From G963708325 sp963708325 (GTDB taxonomy: Bacteria; Actinomycetota; Thermoleophilia; Solirubrobacterales; 70-9), in NCBI GenBank assembly GCA_963708325.1, contig OY970203.1, positions 1,426,001 through 1,490,000 of the forward strand: a stretch of DNA of 64,000 nt, written 5' to 3'. The notes beneath the pieces are model-generated. The model worked only from the letters and a program-made list of their open reading frames with translations. It was not told the DNA's origin and did not search any database. Shown here in pieces: positions 47,322-56,678 of this stretch. Within the stretch, counting starts at the first letter, position 1. Each line of letters begins with the position of its first letter. The position numbers and the translations under genes are program-made.

Positions 47322-48937
47322 CGCCCGCCGTCGACCGCGATCGCGGCGACCATCAGCGGGAAGAACCAGACGATGTAGAGGTAGAACCAGTGCTCGAGCG
47401 TCAGCTCGACGCCGATCAGCACGGCCGCCCCCAGCGCCACCGCCTGGACGAGCGTCTTGCGCCGCGGCACGAACGCGATCGCGACGGCGAGCGCCGCCAC
47501 GCCCGCCTTGACCGCCGTTTGCAGCCACTCGATTCCCGAGGCCTGGCCCCAGATGCTGAAGGGCGAGTCGCGGCCGGCCTGGAAGGCGAAGGTGCGCTCC
47601 CAGAACTTCGCCGCCCCGGGGCCGAGCAGCGTCTGCGCCGTCACCAGCGCGGCGGCCGCCGCGAACCCGGCGGCAAACAGCGTCAGGGTGCGTGCGCGGC
47701 GGCCCTCGCCGCCGTAGAAGGCGAGCAGCGGGGCCAGCGCCAGCGGCGCGAACTTGGTCAACCCGGCAAGAGCCGCCAGCGCCCCCCGCGCCAGCGGCCG
47801 GGCGATCGCCACGAAGGCGAGCACGACGAGCGCGGCCACGAGCGCGTCATTGGAGTCGGACTCCAGCACGTACGCCGTGTAGGGACACGCCGCCCAGGCG
47901 AAGGCGAGCACGACCCCGGTGTCGCGGCCGGCCCGCCCCGGCCGCAGCCTGCGGCCGAGCAGGAACAGGCCCCCCATCGCCAGCAGGTCGAAGAAGATCG
48001 CGGCGCCATGGGCGGCCGGCAGGTCGTCCCACCTGCCGTGCCAGGGGAACGCGAGCTCGAACGGGACGTACGTGTAATAGGCGGCTGGGCCGTATGTGTC
48101 GCCGGCCTGGTCGTCGTCGGGGAAATTGCCGTAGACGTCGTGGTCGTGGGCGAAGCGATCGGCGCCGATCACCCCCGAGTAGCCGACGTCGATGACGTTG
48201 GCATCGGCGACGTTGAGCCCGATCCGAAAGCCGGCGAGAAAGAGCACGGCGATCGCCAGCCATGCGATCGGGACCGTCGGCCGCAGGCCGTAGCCGCCGC
48301 CGCGGAAGCCGACCCACAGCATGCGCGCCATCAGGTAGACGAGCGGCGGGTAGGCGAGTGGCACCGAGAGCCCGATGTCGCCGCGGTTGAAGTAGAAGTG
48401 CGAGAGGCCGAAGCCGAGCAGCACGATCAGGTCGAGATGGACGATCCGCAGCGGCCGGCGCCAGTCGAACAGGCCGGCGAGGAACAGCGCGCACAGGGGC
48501 AGCCACACGTAGGGCGCGTTGATCTTGCGCCCGAAGGCGCCCGGATAGCCGCGCGCCATGGTCCAGGCCACCTGGTAGCCGGTCCACGCCTCGTTGACGC
48601 GATGGTGCAGGTCGTCGATCGTGACCTGGGCGATGTCGCGGTCGTCGGCGTAGAAGTCCACCTGCCAGACGCCAGGGCCCTTGGTCGAGGCGTCCGCGGT
48701 CACGTGATCGTGACGGGCGAGCACGGCGGCGACCTTGGGGACGCCGCGGGCGAGCACCTTCGCCTCCCGAGCCGTCATCGAGTATCCCTTCGGCGGCTGG
48801 GCGGGCTCGGTCACCGGCGCGGCCGCCGGGCCGGGGGTTGCGTTGCTGGGCGCCGCCGCGAGCGCGCTCCCGCCCGCCGCCGGTGCCAGGGCCGCGGCTG
48901 ACGCCAGCGCAGCGGCGACGTGACGTCGTCCGATCAC
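47111..48937 (-). CDS. polytopic membrane glycosyltransferase-like protein with exported N-terminal domain
   Basis: 608 residues from GTG 48937, which overlaps the GtrA stop by 4 nt (GTGA). A signal-like helix is followed by a soluble region (about residues 55-135) with VWQVDFYADDRDIAQVTIDD and VNEAWTGYQVAW, reminiscent of a PepSY-like fold, then about ten membrane helices with GPAAYYTYVPFELAF and LTKFAPLALAPLLAF, as in GT87/GT-C mannosyltransferase-like proteins. The last 70 residues run antisense through the YmdB gene and do not look like protein sequence, so the biological end may be earlier or a frameshift may be present. Confidence 0.72.
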   Translation of the reverse strand: MIGRRHVAAALASAAALAPAAGGSALAAAPSNATPGPAAAPVTEPAQPPKGYSMTAREAKVLARGVPKVAAVLARHDHVTADASTKGPGVWQVDFYADDRDIAQVTIDDLHHRVNEAWTGYQVAWTMARGYPGAFGRKINAPYVWLPLCALFLAGLFDWRRPLRIVHLDLIVLLGFGLSHFYFNRGDIGLSVPLAYPPLVYLMARMLWVGFRGGGYGLRPTVPIAWLAIAVLFLAGFRIGLNVADANVIDVGYSGVIGADRFAHDHDVYGNFPDDDQAGDTYGPAAYYTYVPFELAFPWHGRWDDLPAAHGAAIFFDLLAMGGLFLLGRRLRPGRAGRDTGVVLAFAWAACPYTAYVLESDSNDALVAALVVLAFVAIARPLARGALAALAGLTKFAPLALAPLLAFYGGEGRRARTLTLFAAGFAAAAALVTAQTLLGPGAAKFWERTFAFQAGRDSPFSIWGQASGIEWLQTAVKAGVAALAVAIAFVPRRKTLVQAVALGAAVLIGVELTLEHWFYLYIVWFFPLMVAAIAVDGGRQEGGDGISTWSIDCARPPSPTETAAPITQMSSSAGSKRTGSWVRKASRACSRRTPITPPRAPVIPTSLM

Positions 48938-49359
48938 GTGAACGTCCACATCTTGTTGCCGATGAAATTGAAGGGCATCGCCGTCGCAACCGCGATCGCC
49001 TGGGCGGTGAGCTTGTCGAGGCCGCCCGGGTCGATCAGCAGCTCCAGCACGATCAGGTTGATACCCAGCGCGACCACGCTGACGGTGAAGAACCGGGCCG
49101 CCTGAAAGCCGGCGTGTCCCTCCCCGGCGCGGAAGGTCCAGTGCCGGTTCCACCAGAAGTTGTTGGTGACCGCAACGCAGAAGGCGACCACCGCGGCGGC
49201 GATGTGGTGGACGTCGAGGCCGCGAAGGAGGGCGGCGTAGACGGTCAGGTTGATGAAGTAGCCCGACACGCCGACGGCTCCGAACTTGACGAGCTCGATC
49301 CAGTTCGCCGGCCGCCGCGTGCCGCGGCCGATCCGGCGCATCGTCTCGACCGGGCTCAC
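48934..49359 (-). CDS. GtrA-family membrane protein
   Basis: 141 residues with four membrane helices. WIELVKFGAVGVSGYFINLTV at the start (shown in parts: FGAVGVSGYFINL), the TNNFWWNRHWTF motif and the C-terminal FNFIGNKMWTF are GtrA hallmarks. GtrA proteins are thought to move polyprenyl-phosphate-linked sugars across the membrane. Four-base overlaps with the genes on either side (GTGA at 49356 and 48934) tie it to the phosphodiesterase-like and glycosyltransferase-like genes. Confidence 0.88.
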   Translation of the reverse strand: MSPVETMRRIGRGTRRPANWIELVKFGAVGVSGYFINLTVYAALLRGLDVHHIAAAVVAFCVAVTNNFWWNRHWTFRAGEGHAGFQAARFFTVSVVALGINLIVLELLIDPGGLDKLTAQAIAVATAMPFNFIGNKMWTFT

Positions 49360-50885
49360 GCCGCCGCTCCGAGGCCGAAATGGGAGAGCACGATCGGGGC
49401 GACGTCGGCGAGGGTCCATTGGCGGTCGGGGTCGGCCCGCTCCGGCCCGCAGCCCACGAACAGCAGCGGGCCGAGCGAGTCGCCGGCGTGGAGCGAGCCG
49501 TGGCTGCCGCCGCCGGCATGGCTGCCGCCGCCCCAGTCCACGCACTCGTAGCCGGGGGCGGCCGACACCACCAGGTCGCCGGCATGGGGCGCGTTGAGGG
49601 CGGACCACAGCCGGCCGAGCGCGTCGGGGTAGGAGGTCGAGCGAAAGCCGGCCGCGCCAACCTCGGCGTCGAGGACGGCAAGGTCGCCCTCCAGTTCCCA
49701 GCCGCGGCCGCGGCGATCGCCGATGCCGCTCCCCGGCCGGAACCGCAGCTGGCCTCCGCGCCCCTCCACCACCGCCTCGTGCGGCCCCGCCGGGATCATC
49801 GTCGACCCGCGGCGCTCGACCGCCGCGCCGTCGGCGCCGGCGAGCCAGGCGACGAGGTCGGTGCCCTCCAGCTCAGCGAGGGCGCGGCTGACCGCGCCGT
49901 GGGTGCGCCCGCGGCGCCTGCCCTCCTGGAGGAGATAGACGTGCGCGGCGCGCGCGGTCGGACTGACCGCGAGCTCCGCCTGCTCGGGGTGCTCGCTGTT
50001 GGGCTGGAGCACGCGCCAGTCGGCCCCAAGCGCGGCGGCCAGCGGAAGTGCCTCGTCGACGTCGGTCTGGGCATGGTCGGCGAGCAAGATGATCGCGTGA
50101 GTGGCGAGGAACGCGTCGAGTCCCCCCGCCGCGGCGATCAGCTGCGTCAGGCTGGCATCGGCGTGGGCGATCGAGTCCTCGGTCGCCTCCGGCCCGAAGC
50201 GATGCGAGTAGTGGTCGTTGTCCGGCAGGGAGAAGAGCATGAAGTCGTAGAGGTCCTCCCTGACCAGCTCGGCGCCCACGCAGGCCGAATACTCGTCACG
50301 GGTCCCGGGTCGGGCAAGCGTCGGCTTGCAGGGAAACCGCCGCGACGCGTACAGCTCGCCGTAGAACAGCTCGTCGGGGCCCCAGACGGCATGGCGGAAG
50401 TTCGCCGCCAGCGCCACCCTCCGCATCAGGCCCTCCAGGCTCAGCTCATGACGGTGGCGGCCGCGGAAGATAAGAAACGGCGTGCAGGCTGTGCGAATTC
50501 CGGCATCGTCGAGGCGCTCGAAGACAGTCTCCACCTCGTGGCTGAGGTGGGCCAGGTTCATGTTGTAGACGACGTCGTAGAGCGTCCGGAACACCCCGAA
50601 GGCGCGGGTGGCCTCGAGCGACGAGCCGTACTCGACGTAGCGCCGCTCGACCCGGTGGTACCAGTTCATGCCGCTGATCCAGTGCCCGTCGGGTGGCGAC
50701 CCCGTGGCGATCTCCGAGCACGCCACCGGAGTGACCGAGGGAAAGGCGGAGACGCAGTCGGGCACCAGCGTGCCGCGCTCGAGCAGCCGCGCGAACGTCG
50801 GCGCCGACCCCCTCTCCGCGGCCCGCAGCAGCATGTCCGTGCGTAGGGAGTCGACGACGACGAGGACCAGCTTCGGCGGCGCCAC
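49356..50885 (-). CDS. alkaline phosphatase superfamily protein (type I phosphodiesterase/nucleotide pyrophosphatase)
   Basis: 509 residues. KLVLVVVDSLRTDML supplies the first metal Asp and DCVSAFPSVTPVACSEIATG the nucleophile Thr region; LPDNDHYSHRFGP and LLADHAQTDVD hold further Asp/His ligands. The substrate could be a phosphodiester or a phosphonate/lipid-linked group. GTG 50885 follows a short gap from the small membrane protein gene. It starts a coupled three-gene set with GtrA and the glycosyltransferase, suggesting envelope glycan or lipid modification. Confidence 0.85.
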   Translation of the reverse strand: MAPPKLVLVVVDSLRTDMLLRAAERGSAPTFARLLERGTLVPDCVSAFPSVTPVACSEIATGSPPDGHWISGMNWYHRVERRYVEYGSSLEATRAFGVFRTLYDVVYNMNLAHLSHEVETVFERLDDAGIRTACTPFLIFRGRHRHELSLEGLMRRVALAANFRHAVWGPDELFYGELYASRRFPCKPTLARPGTRDEYSACVGAELVREDLYDFMLFSLPDNDHYSHRFGPEATEDSIAHADASLTQLIAAAGGLDAFLATHAIILLADHAQTDVDEALPLAAALGADWRVLQPNSEHPEQAELAVSPTARAAHVYLLQEGRRRGRTHGAVSRALAELEGTDLVAWLAGADGAAVERRGSTMIPAGPHEAVVEGRGGQLRFRPGSGIGDRRGRGWELEGDLAVLDAEVGAAGFRSTSYPDALGRLWSALNAPHAGDLVVSAAPGYECVDWGGGSHAGGGSHGSLHAGDSLGPLLFVGCGPERADPDRQWTLADVAPIVLSHFGLGAAA

Positions 50886-50910
50886 TAGTGGACGGTCCGG
50901 GAACGAGCCA

Positions 50911-51345
50911 CTAGCGCAGGACGCGCAGTCCCTCGTACTTGCGGGAAGCGCGGCGGCGTCGGGCCCGCCCGAGCCACGCCAGCGCGACCAGCGCGACCAG
51001 CGAGATCGGGCCGAACAGCAGCGACAGCCCGGCGAGCACCAGCGCCGCGACGATCGCCAGCGTCGCCACCATCCCCCCTCCCTCGCCGGCGCGGCCGCGC
51101 GCCCCTGCCACGATCGCCGAGCTGAGCAGGGCGCTGAGCAGGCCCGCGATCGCCCCGGCGATCACGCCCGCGGCCGCCGAGTGGTCCGACCCGGCCATCA
51201 CAACCGCGAAGACGACCGCGGCGGCGACCGCGGCGGCGAGCGACATCACCATGCGGGCGTGGACCTGGATCCCGATCGCGCCCCCCGCGATCCCGATCGC
51301 GAGGGCAAGGCCAAGACCCTTCGTGAATGCCTCGAACGAGCTCAC
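50911..51345 (-). CDS. hypothetical integral membrane protein
   Basis: 144 residues from GTG 51345 (VSSFEAFTKGLGLALAIG), with four or five Ala/Gly/Val-rich hydrophobic helices and a basic C-terminus (ARRRRASRKYEGLRVLR). No family recognised. TACTGT lies 8 nt before this GTG, favouring it over the longer frame from 51393. It is 25 nt upstream of the phosphodiesterase gene. Confidence 0.65.
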   Translation of the reverse strand: MSSFEAFTKGLGLALAIGIAGGAIGIQVHARMVMSLAAAVAAAVVFAVVMAGSDHSAAAGVIAGAIAGLLSALLSSAIVAGARGRAGEGGGMVATLAIVAALVLAGLSLLFGPISLVALVALAWLGRARRRRASRKYEGLRVLR

Positions 51346-51353
51346 GCTGCGGC

Positions 51354-51359
51354 ACAGTA
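51354..51359 (-). promoter_or_regulatory. -10-like box (TACTGT)
   Basis: TANNNT hexamer 8 nt before the GTG at 51345. Confidence 0.35.
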
Positions 51360-51443
51360 TTGACCGAGCGCCCGATGGCGACGCGGAGCGCAATCGTCGC
51401 TGGGGCGGGGCCGCTGAGGTCCGACGGCGTTTTGGGCCACACT

Positions 51444-51449
51444 TAGGCT
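51444..51449 (+). promoter_or_regulatory. -10-like box (TAGGCT), leaderless arrangement
   Basis: TAGGCT ends exactly 6 nt before the ATG at 51456. Confidence 0.4.
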
Positions 51450-51455
51450 GAGGCC

Positions 51456-52871
51456 ATGGCGGATCCCGGCGACATCCCGCAGCACGGCGAGCGGCCGTCG
51501 GCGCCCGCGGCGCACCGCCGCCGCTCGCACTCGACCGCGCGCGACCTCGAGCGCTACGCGGGGCTGTTCGCCCAGCGCACCAAGGTGATGCGCTCGTCGG
51601 CGATGCGCGACCTGATGGCGATCACCGCCCGGCCGGAGGTGATCTCGCTCGCCGGCGGCCTGCCCGACACGTCGACGTTCCCGCCCGAGACCTTCGCGGC
51701 GCAGATGACCCGGATCGCACAGGAGTCCGCCGCCGAGGCACTTCAGTACGGGCCCACGGAGGGGTTCGAGCAGACCAAGCGCTGCATCCGCACGGTGATG
51801 GGAGCGGAGGGGATGCGTCCCGACGTCGAGGACATCATCGTCACCACCGGCGGCCAGCAGGCGATCGACCTGATCGCGAAGACGCTGATCGACCCGGGCG
51901 ACCCGGTGATCTGCGAGGCACCGACCTATCCGGGCGCGGTGCCGGTCTTCTGCAGCTACCAGGCCGACGTGATCCAGGTGCCATGCGATGGAGAGGGGAT
52001 GCGGATCGACGAGCTCGAGGCGGTGCTGGCGCGGCTGGAATCCGAGGGACGCCGGCCGAAGTTCATCTACTCCGTGCCGAGCTTCCAGAACCCCGCCGGC
52101 GTCACCCTGTCCGCGCAGCGCCGCCGGCGGCTTGTCGAGATCGCGCGCGAGCGGGAGATCCTCGTCGTCGAGGACAACCCGTACGGGCTGCTCCGCTTCG
52201 AGGGCGACCCGGAGACGCCGCTCTACCTGCTCGACGGCGGCGACTACGTTCTCTACGTCGGCACGTTCTCGAAGATCCTCTCCCCCGGAATCCGCCTCGG
52301 CTGGGTGGTGGCGCCGCCGCCGGTGCTGGAGAAGATCGGGCTCGGGAAGCAGGCGTCCGACCTCTGCACCTCGACGCTCACCCAGTACTTCGTGCTCGAG
52401 TACTTCGCGGAGGGCCGCTGGCGCCAGTACGTCGCAGACCTCTGCGAGATCTACCGGCGCCGGCGCGACGCCATGCTGGAGGCGCTAGAGCGCCACTTCC
52501 CGCCGCAGGCGACCTGGACGCGGCCGCAGGGCGGGCTGTTCGTGTGGGCGACCCTGCCCGACTACATCAACACCGAGGACCTTTTGGCGAAGGCGCTGCG
52601 CGAGAACGTCGCCTTCGTCCCCGGGCAGGCCGCCTACGTCGACGGCCGCGGCGCCAGCTCGATGCGGCTCAACTTCTCCGGATGCGACAGCGACGAGATC
52701 GTCGAGGGGATCCGTCGCATCGGCCGCGTCGTCTGGGAGCAGGTCGCGCTCTACGAGACGCTGACCGGCGAGCACGCGGCCGTCCCGCCGCCGGACGGTT
52801 CCGTCGATGCGTCCGGTCCCGGCGCCGACGTGCTGCCGCTGCGGCGCCGCGACCCGGAGCAGGGAACGTGA
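51456..52871 (+). CDS. PLP-dependent aminotransferase (class I/II, LysN/2-aminoadipate type)
   Basis: 471 residues with a 45-residue Arg/Ser-rich extension before the fold. VISLAGGLPDTSTFPPE, LQYGPTEGFEQTK, VTTGGQQAIDLIAK, SVPSFQNPAGVTLS, VEDNPYG and the PLP lysine in GTFSKILSPGIRLGW are as in LysN and other MocR-type aminotransferase domains, but no GntR DNA-binding domain is present. The amino-acid substrate is not determinable by eye. The stop overlaps the ddl start (GTGA). Confidence 0.9.
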   Translation: MADPGDIPQHGERPSAPAAHRRRSHSTARDLERYAGLFAQRTKVMRSSAMRDLMAITARPEVISLAGGLPDTSTFPPETFAAQMTRIAQESAAEALQYGPTEGFEQTKRCIRTVMGAEGMRPDVEDIIVTTGGQQAIDLIAKTLIDPGDPVICEAPTYPGAVPVFCSYQADVIQVPCDGEGMRIDELEAVLARLESEGRRPKFIYSVPSFQNPAGVTLSAQRRRRLVEIAREREILVVEDNPYGLLRFEGDPETPLYLLDGGDYVLYVGTFSKILSPGIRLGWVVAPPPVLEKIGLGKQASDLCTSTLTQYFVLEYFAEGRWRQYVADLCEIYRRRRDAMLEALERHFPPQATWTRPQGGLFVWATLPDYINTEDLLAKALRENVAFVPGQAAYVDGRGASSMRLNFSGCDSDEIVEGIRRIGRVVWEQVALYETLTGEHAAVPPPDGSVDASGPGADVLPLRRRDPEQGT

Positions 52872-53812
52872 GGGTCGCGGTTCTGAAGGGGGGGCGCTCG
52901 CTGGAGCGCGAGGTGTCGCTGCGCTCCGGCGCCCGGGTCGAGGACGCGCTCGCCTCGCTCGGCCACGACGCCGTGGCGATGGACATCGACGCCGGCCTCG
53001 TGTCGGGGCTCAAGGAGGCGGCTCCCGACGTCGCCTTCATCGCCCTGCACGGGCCCGGCGGCGAGGACGGGACCGTGCAGCAGCTGCTGGAGATCCTCGG
53101 GATCCCCTACACCGGCCCCGGCGTCTCCTCGTGCGTGCGCTGCATGGACAAGGTGGTCGCGAAACACGAGCTGCGCGGAGCGGATCTGCCGACGCCCGAC
53201 TGGGTGGCGTTCAACGCCACCGCCTTCCGCGAGCTGGGCGCCGCGGACGCGCTCGAGGAGATCGAGGCCCGCCTCGGGTTCCCGCTGGTCGCCAAGCCGG
53301 CCGGCCAGGGATCTTCGCTCGGGGTGCAGTTCGCGTCCGCTCGCGACGACGTGCCCGCCGCGCTGGTGGCTGCGTTCAGCTACGACGACCGCGTGCTGCT
53401 CGAGCGCTACGTCTCCGGCCGTGAGCTGGCCGTCTCGCTGCTCGCCGGCGAGCCGCTTCCGATCGTCGAGATCCAGCCCCGCGAGGAGGACTTCTTCAAC
53501 TTCGAGGCGCGCTACGAGATCGGCCGAAGCGAGTACGTCTGCCCGGCGGAGCTGCCGGCTGAGACCAGCGACGAGGTGCAGCGGGTGGCGACGAGGACGT
53601 GGGAGACGCTCGACTGCTTCGGCTTCGCCCGCGTCGACCTGATCCTCGGCGACGACGGGGCCCAGGTGCTCGAGGTCAACGCGATCCCCGGTCTCACGGA
53701 CACGAGCCTGATGCCGCAGGCCGCCGAGGCTGCGGGAGTCGGGTTCGAGGAGCTGGTCTCGCGCCTGATCGAGCTGGCGCTCGCCCGCGCCGAGCCGGCC
53801 GCCGCCCGCTGA
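52868..53812 (+). CDS. ddl: D-alanine--D-alanine ligase
   Basis: 314 residues of the ATP-grasp family. RVAVLKGGRSLEREVSLRSG, HGPGGEDGTVQQLLEILGIP, MDKVVAK, KPAGQGSSLGVQ, and the Mg-binding LEVNAIPGLTDTSLMPQAA are typical. It makes the D-Ala-D-Ala dipeptide for peptidoglycan. GTG 52868 overlaps the aminotransferase stop by 4 nt, so the two are coupled; the aminotransferase could be connected with amino-acid supply, but this is only inference. Confidence 0.94.
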   Translation: MRVAVLKGGRSLEREVSLRSGARVEDALASLGHDAVAMDIDAGLVSGLKEAAPDVAFIALHGPGGEDGTVQQLLEILGIPYTGPGVSSCVRCMDKVVAKHELRGADLPTPDWVAFNATAFRELGAADALEEIEARLGFPLVAKPAGQGSSLGVQFASARDDVPAALVAAFSYDDRVLLERYVSGRELAVSLLAGEPLPIVEIQPREEDFFNFEARYEIGRSEYVCPAELPAETSDEVQRVATRTWETLDCFGFARVDLILGDDGAQVLEVNAIPGLTDTSLMPQAAEAAGVGFEELVSRLIELALARAEPAAAR

Positions 53813-53822
53813 CTGCCGGCGG

Positions 53823-54317
53823 CTAGGAGTCCTCGCCCTGGGCGAAGTCCTCGGGCGTGACCTGGTCGAGGAAGTCCTTGAACTTCTCGACGACCTCCTC
53901 GGTGTCCTCCACCTCGTGCTCGAACTCGATCGCCGACTCCTCGATCACGTCCTCGGCGACGAAGATCGGGGCCTGGACGCGCACCGCCAGGGCCAGCGCG
54001 TCGGACGGACGCGAGTCGATCTCCATCTCGGACCCGTTCATCGAGATCGTGATCGAGGCGTAGAAGGTGTTGTCGCGAAGCTCGGTCACGGCCACCCGCT
54101 CGCAGCGGGCGTCGATCTGGTCGAGCAGGTCGCTGAGCAGGTCGTGGGTCATCGGCCGCGGCGTCGACGCCCCCTGCAGCTTCATCAGGATCGCGGCCGC
54201 CTCGGGATGGCCGATCCAGATCGGCAGGAACTTGTTCCCTTCAACGGTCTTGAGCAGCACGATCGGCTGCTTGCCGACCATGTCGAAGCTGACGCCATAG
54301 ATCTGGACCTGCTGCAC
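53823..54317 (-). CDS. bifunctional-nuclease-family protein (DUF151)
   Basis: 164 residues from GTG 54317. VVLLKT-like core, LPIWIGHPEAAAILMKLQG, RPMTHDLL and SRPSDALALAVRVQAPIFVAEDV match the DUF151/BFN domain, described as a nuclease in plants but of uncertain role in bacteria. The C-terminus is strongly acidic. A perfect TATAAT at 54354-54359 places the transcript start upstream of this GTG and inside the longer frame, supporting the shorter product. Confidence 0.88.
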   Translation of the reverse strand: MQQVQIYGVSFDMVGKQPIVLLKTVEGNKFLPIWIGHPEAAAILMKLQGASTPRPMTHDLLSDLLDQIDARCERVAVTELRDNTFYASITISMNGSEMEIDSRPSDALALAVRVQAPIFVAEDVIEESAIEFEHEVEDTEEVVEKFKDFLDQVTPEDFAQGEDS

Positions 54318-54353
54318 GTCCGGCCACTCCCGGGCTCGCTCGGGGACCTGGCC

Positions 54354-54359
54354 ATTATA
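54354..54359 (-). promoter_or_regulatory. consensus -10 box (TATAAT) for the DUF151 gene
   Basis: Perfect TATAAT on the minus strand about 36 nt before the GTG at 54317. No good -35 hexamer at 16-18 nt. Confidence 0.55.
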
Positions 54360-54406
54360 GGTCGGGGTCGAGGGCCGGTCGCAGGGATGAGAAAATCGCA
54401 GACGAA

Positions 54407-54934
<528 letters not shown>

Positions 54935-54947
54935 CGAACCGGTGGCG

Positions 54948-54953
54948 ATGATA
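54948..54953 (-). promoter_or_regulatory. possible -10 box (TATCAT) for tRNA-Ile
   Basis: TATCAT lies 13 nt upstream of the mature tRNA 5' end. No clear -35 element. Confidence 0.4.
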
Positions 54954-54971
54954 GCGCCGGCACTCGGGGCG

Positions 54972-55544
54972 CTAGCGGACCTCGACGGGCTCCCCGCCGG
55001 CGGTGCCCCCGCGCCGGGCTGCGACCCGCAGCGCCTCGCTGCCGACCAGCCGCTCGAAGCCGGCGACCAGGACCCATAGGGCCCGCAGCCGCAGGGCGGC
55101 GGCCCGGTCAACCGGCTTGACCCGCGCCTCGCTGACGATCGCCGCGCCGTCCCGGCCGTCGGGCTCGACCCAGTGAGCGACCACGACCCGCGCCGTTCCG
55201 GGCCGATCCCAGCGCCGAAAGTCCTCCGGACCCTGGAGCCGCGGATAGTCGCGGCGGATCGTCCACAGGCGTCCGCAGAGACCGCTGATCGACCAGCGCT
55301 CGCCCTCGGCGAGGACGGCGAACGGGTAGCGGCGAAGCAGGTCCCGGTAGGCGATGTCCCGCGGCGTCCCCGGGATCCGCCAGCGCACCGCGCCGCCCAG
55401 GGCAGGCGTGTCACGGACGCGCACCTGCTCCGCGGCGTGCCACAGGCGGTCCGGGTCGGCGGCGGCCAGGCGGCGGTGACAGACCCGCACCTGGGGGTCC
55501 GCGAGCCACCTGTCGAGGTCGGGCTTCACCGCTCTCCCGCTCAT
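54972..55544 (-). CDS. hypothetical protein, possibly SRPBCC/DUF2867-like
   Basis: 190 residues. The pattern DTPALGGAVRWRIPGTP, GLCGRLWTIRRDY, FRRWDRPGTARVVV and SEARVKPVDRAAALRLRALW resembles unannotated actinobacterial proteins with a SRPBCC-like ligand-binding fold (DUF2867-type), but I cannot confirm this by eye. No signal peptide or membrane helix. It lies downstream of the 39-residue membrane protein gene on the same strand. Confidence 0.68.
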   Translation of the reverse strand: MSGRAVKPDLDRWLADPQVRVCHRRLAAADPDRLWHAAEQVRVRDTPALGGAVRWRIPGTPRDIAYRDLLRRYPFAVLAEGERWSISGLCGRLWTIRRDYPRLQGPEDFRRWDRPGTARVVVAHWVEPDGRDGAAIVSEARVKPVDRAAALRLRALWVLVAGFERLVGSEALRVAARRGGTAGGEPVEVR

Positions 55545-55578
55545 GTCGTCCAGCTAGGCCCGGATCGCTCCGCGCCGT

Positions 55579-55698
55579 TCAGTAACCGCCGGAGCCGCCG
55601 CCTCCGCCTGACGCGATCAGGACGATCGCCACCGCGACGGCGGCGAGAATCGCGATCGCCACCAGCACCCGCCAGCGTGCCTGGAACAACGCGCTCAT
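55579..55698 (-). CDS. 39-residue single-helix membrane protein
   Basis: ATG 55698 is preceded by a near-perfect SD (AGGAGGTGA) at 6-7 nt, the strongest in the window. The product starts MSALFQARWR, has one hydrophobic helix (about residues 11-30, VLVAIAILAAVAVAIVLIAS) and ends in a Gly/Ser tail GGGGGSGGY. No family known. The strong SD and clean membrane-anchor pattern argue that it is expressed at high level. It is too short for usual ORF callers. Confidence 0.65.
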   Translation of the reverse strand: MSALFQARWRVLVAIAILAAVAVAIVLIASGGGGGSGGY

Positions 55699-55814
55699 CT
55701 GGTCACCTCCTTTTCGAGCTTTCACGGAGGGATACCCGGCGGTCGGGGCGCCGGTTCAAATTCCCGCCCTCAAGATCTCGTAAAGACTCGCCGGCGGGGC
55801 GCGATCCGCTGTGC

Positions 55815-56678
55815 CTAGCCGGTCCGGCGGCGCTGCCGGCGGGCGAACCCGAGCGCGTCGTCGAGGTCCTCGAAGGACACCTCGGCGCGGATCCCGCGGC
55901 TCGTCGCCCGCACCGTCACCTCGCGGGCCAGCGCCCGCGAAAGCTCGTCCCCGGCGCGCTCGAGCGCCGCGCGCTGATCGGGGTGCGGCGTCACCATGGC
56001 GCGGCGCCGCCCGGCGCCGGCGTTCTTGGCGCGGCGCTCCGTCTCGCGCACCGACCAGCCGTGGCGCGTGGCCTCGCCGGCCAGGCGGCGCCGGGCGTCG
56101 TTTCCGCGAACCATCAGGATCGCGCGGCCGTGGCCCTCGCTCAACTCTCCCGACTCGAGCAGCTCGAGCGCCTCGTCGGGGAGATCGAGCAGGCGCACCA
56201 GGTTGGAGATTGCCGGGCGGCTGCGGCCGACCCGGCGGGCGATCTCCTCCTTGCTCACCCCCAGGTCCTCGACCAGGGCCGCGCAGGCGCGGGCGGCGTC
56301 GATCGGATTGAGGTCCTCCCGCGCCATGTTCTCGATCAGCGCGGTCTGCAGTCGCCCCCGCTCGCCCTCGTCACGCAGCACGACCGGCACGGTGGCCAGA
56401 CCCGCCTCGCGGGCTGCGCGCCAACGGCGCTCGCCCGCGATCAGCTCGTAGCGTCCGTCGTCGAGCGGCCGCGCGATCAGCGGCTGGATCACCCCGGTCT
56501 CGGCGACCGACCTCGCGAGGGCGGCGATCGACTCCGCGTCGAATCGCCTGCGGGGCTGGCTCGGGTTCGGCACCACCATCTCCGGCGGCACGTCGCGATA
56601 CGCCGGCGCCCCCTCCTCGCCGCGAGCGGGCAGGATGGCAGCCAGGCCCCGACCGATGCCGGGGCGCGCCTCAGCCAC
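55815..56678 (-). CDS. parB: chromosome-partitioning protein ParB
   Basis: 287 residues. N-terminal box VVPNPSQPRRRFD, the CTPase motifs with GERRWRAAREAG and LQTALIENMAREDLNPIDAA, HTH with KEEIARRVGRSRPAISNLVRLL, and a C-terminal dimerisation segment. It binds parS and loads SMC near the origin. GTG 56678 overlaps parA by 8 nt. Only a weak parS-like sequence was seen in the window. Confidence 0.94.
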   Translation of the reverse strand: MAEARPGIGRGLAAILPARGEEGAPAYRDVPPEMVVPNPSQPRRRFDAESIAALARSVAETGVIQPLIARPLDDGRYELIAGERRWRAAREAGLATVPVVLRDEGERGRLQTALIENMAREDLNPIDAARACAALVEDLGVSKEEIARRVGRSRPAISNLVRLLDLPDEALELLESGELSEGHGRAILMVRGNDARRRLAGEATRHGWSVRETERRAKNAGAGRRRAMVTPHPDQRAALERAGDELSRALAREVTVRATSRGIRAEVSFEDLDDALGFARRQRRRTG

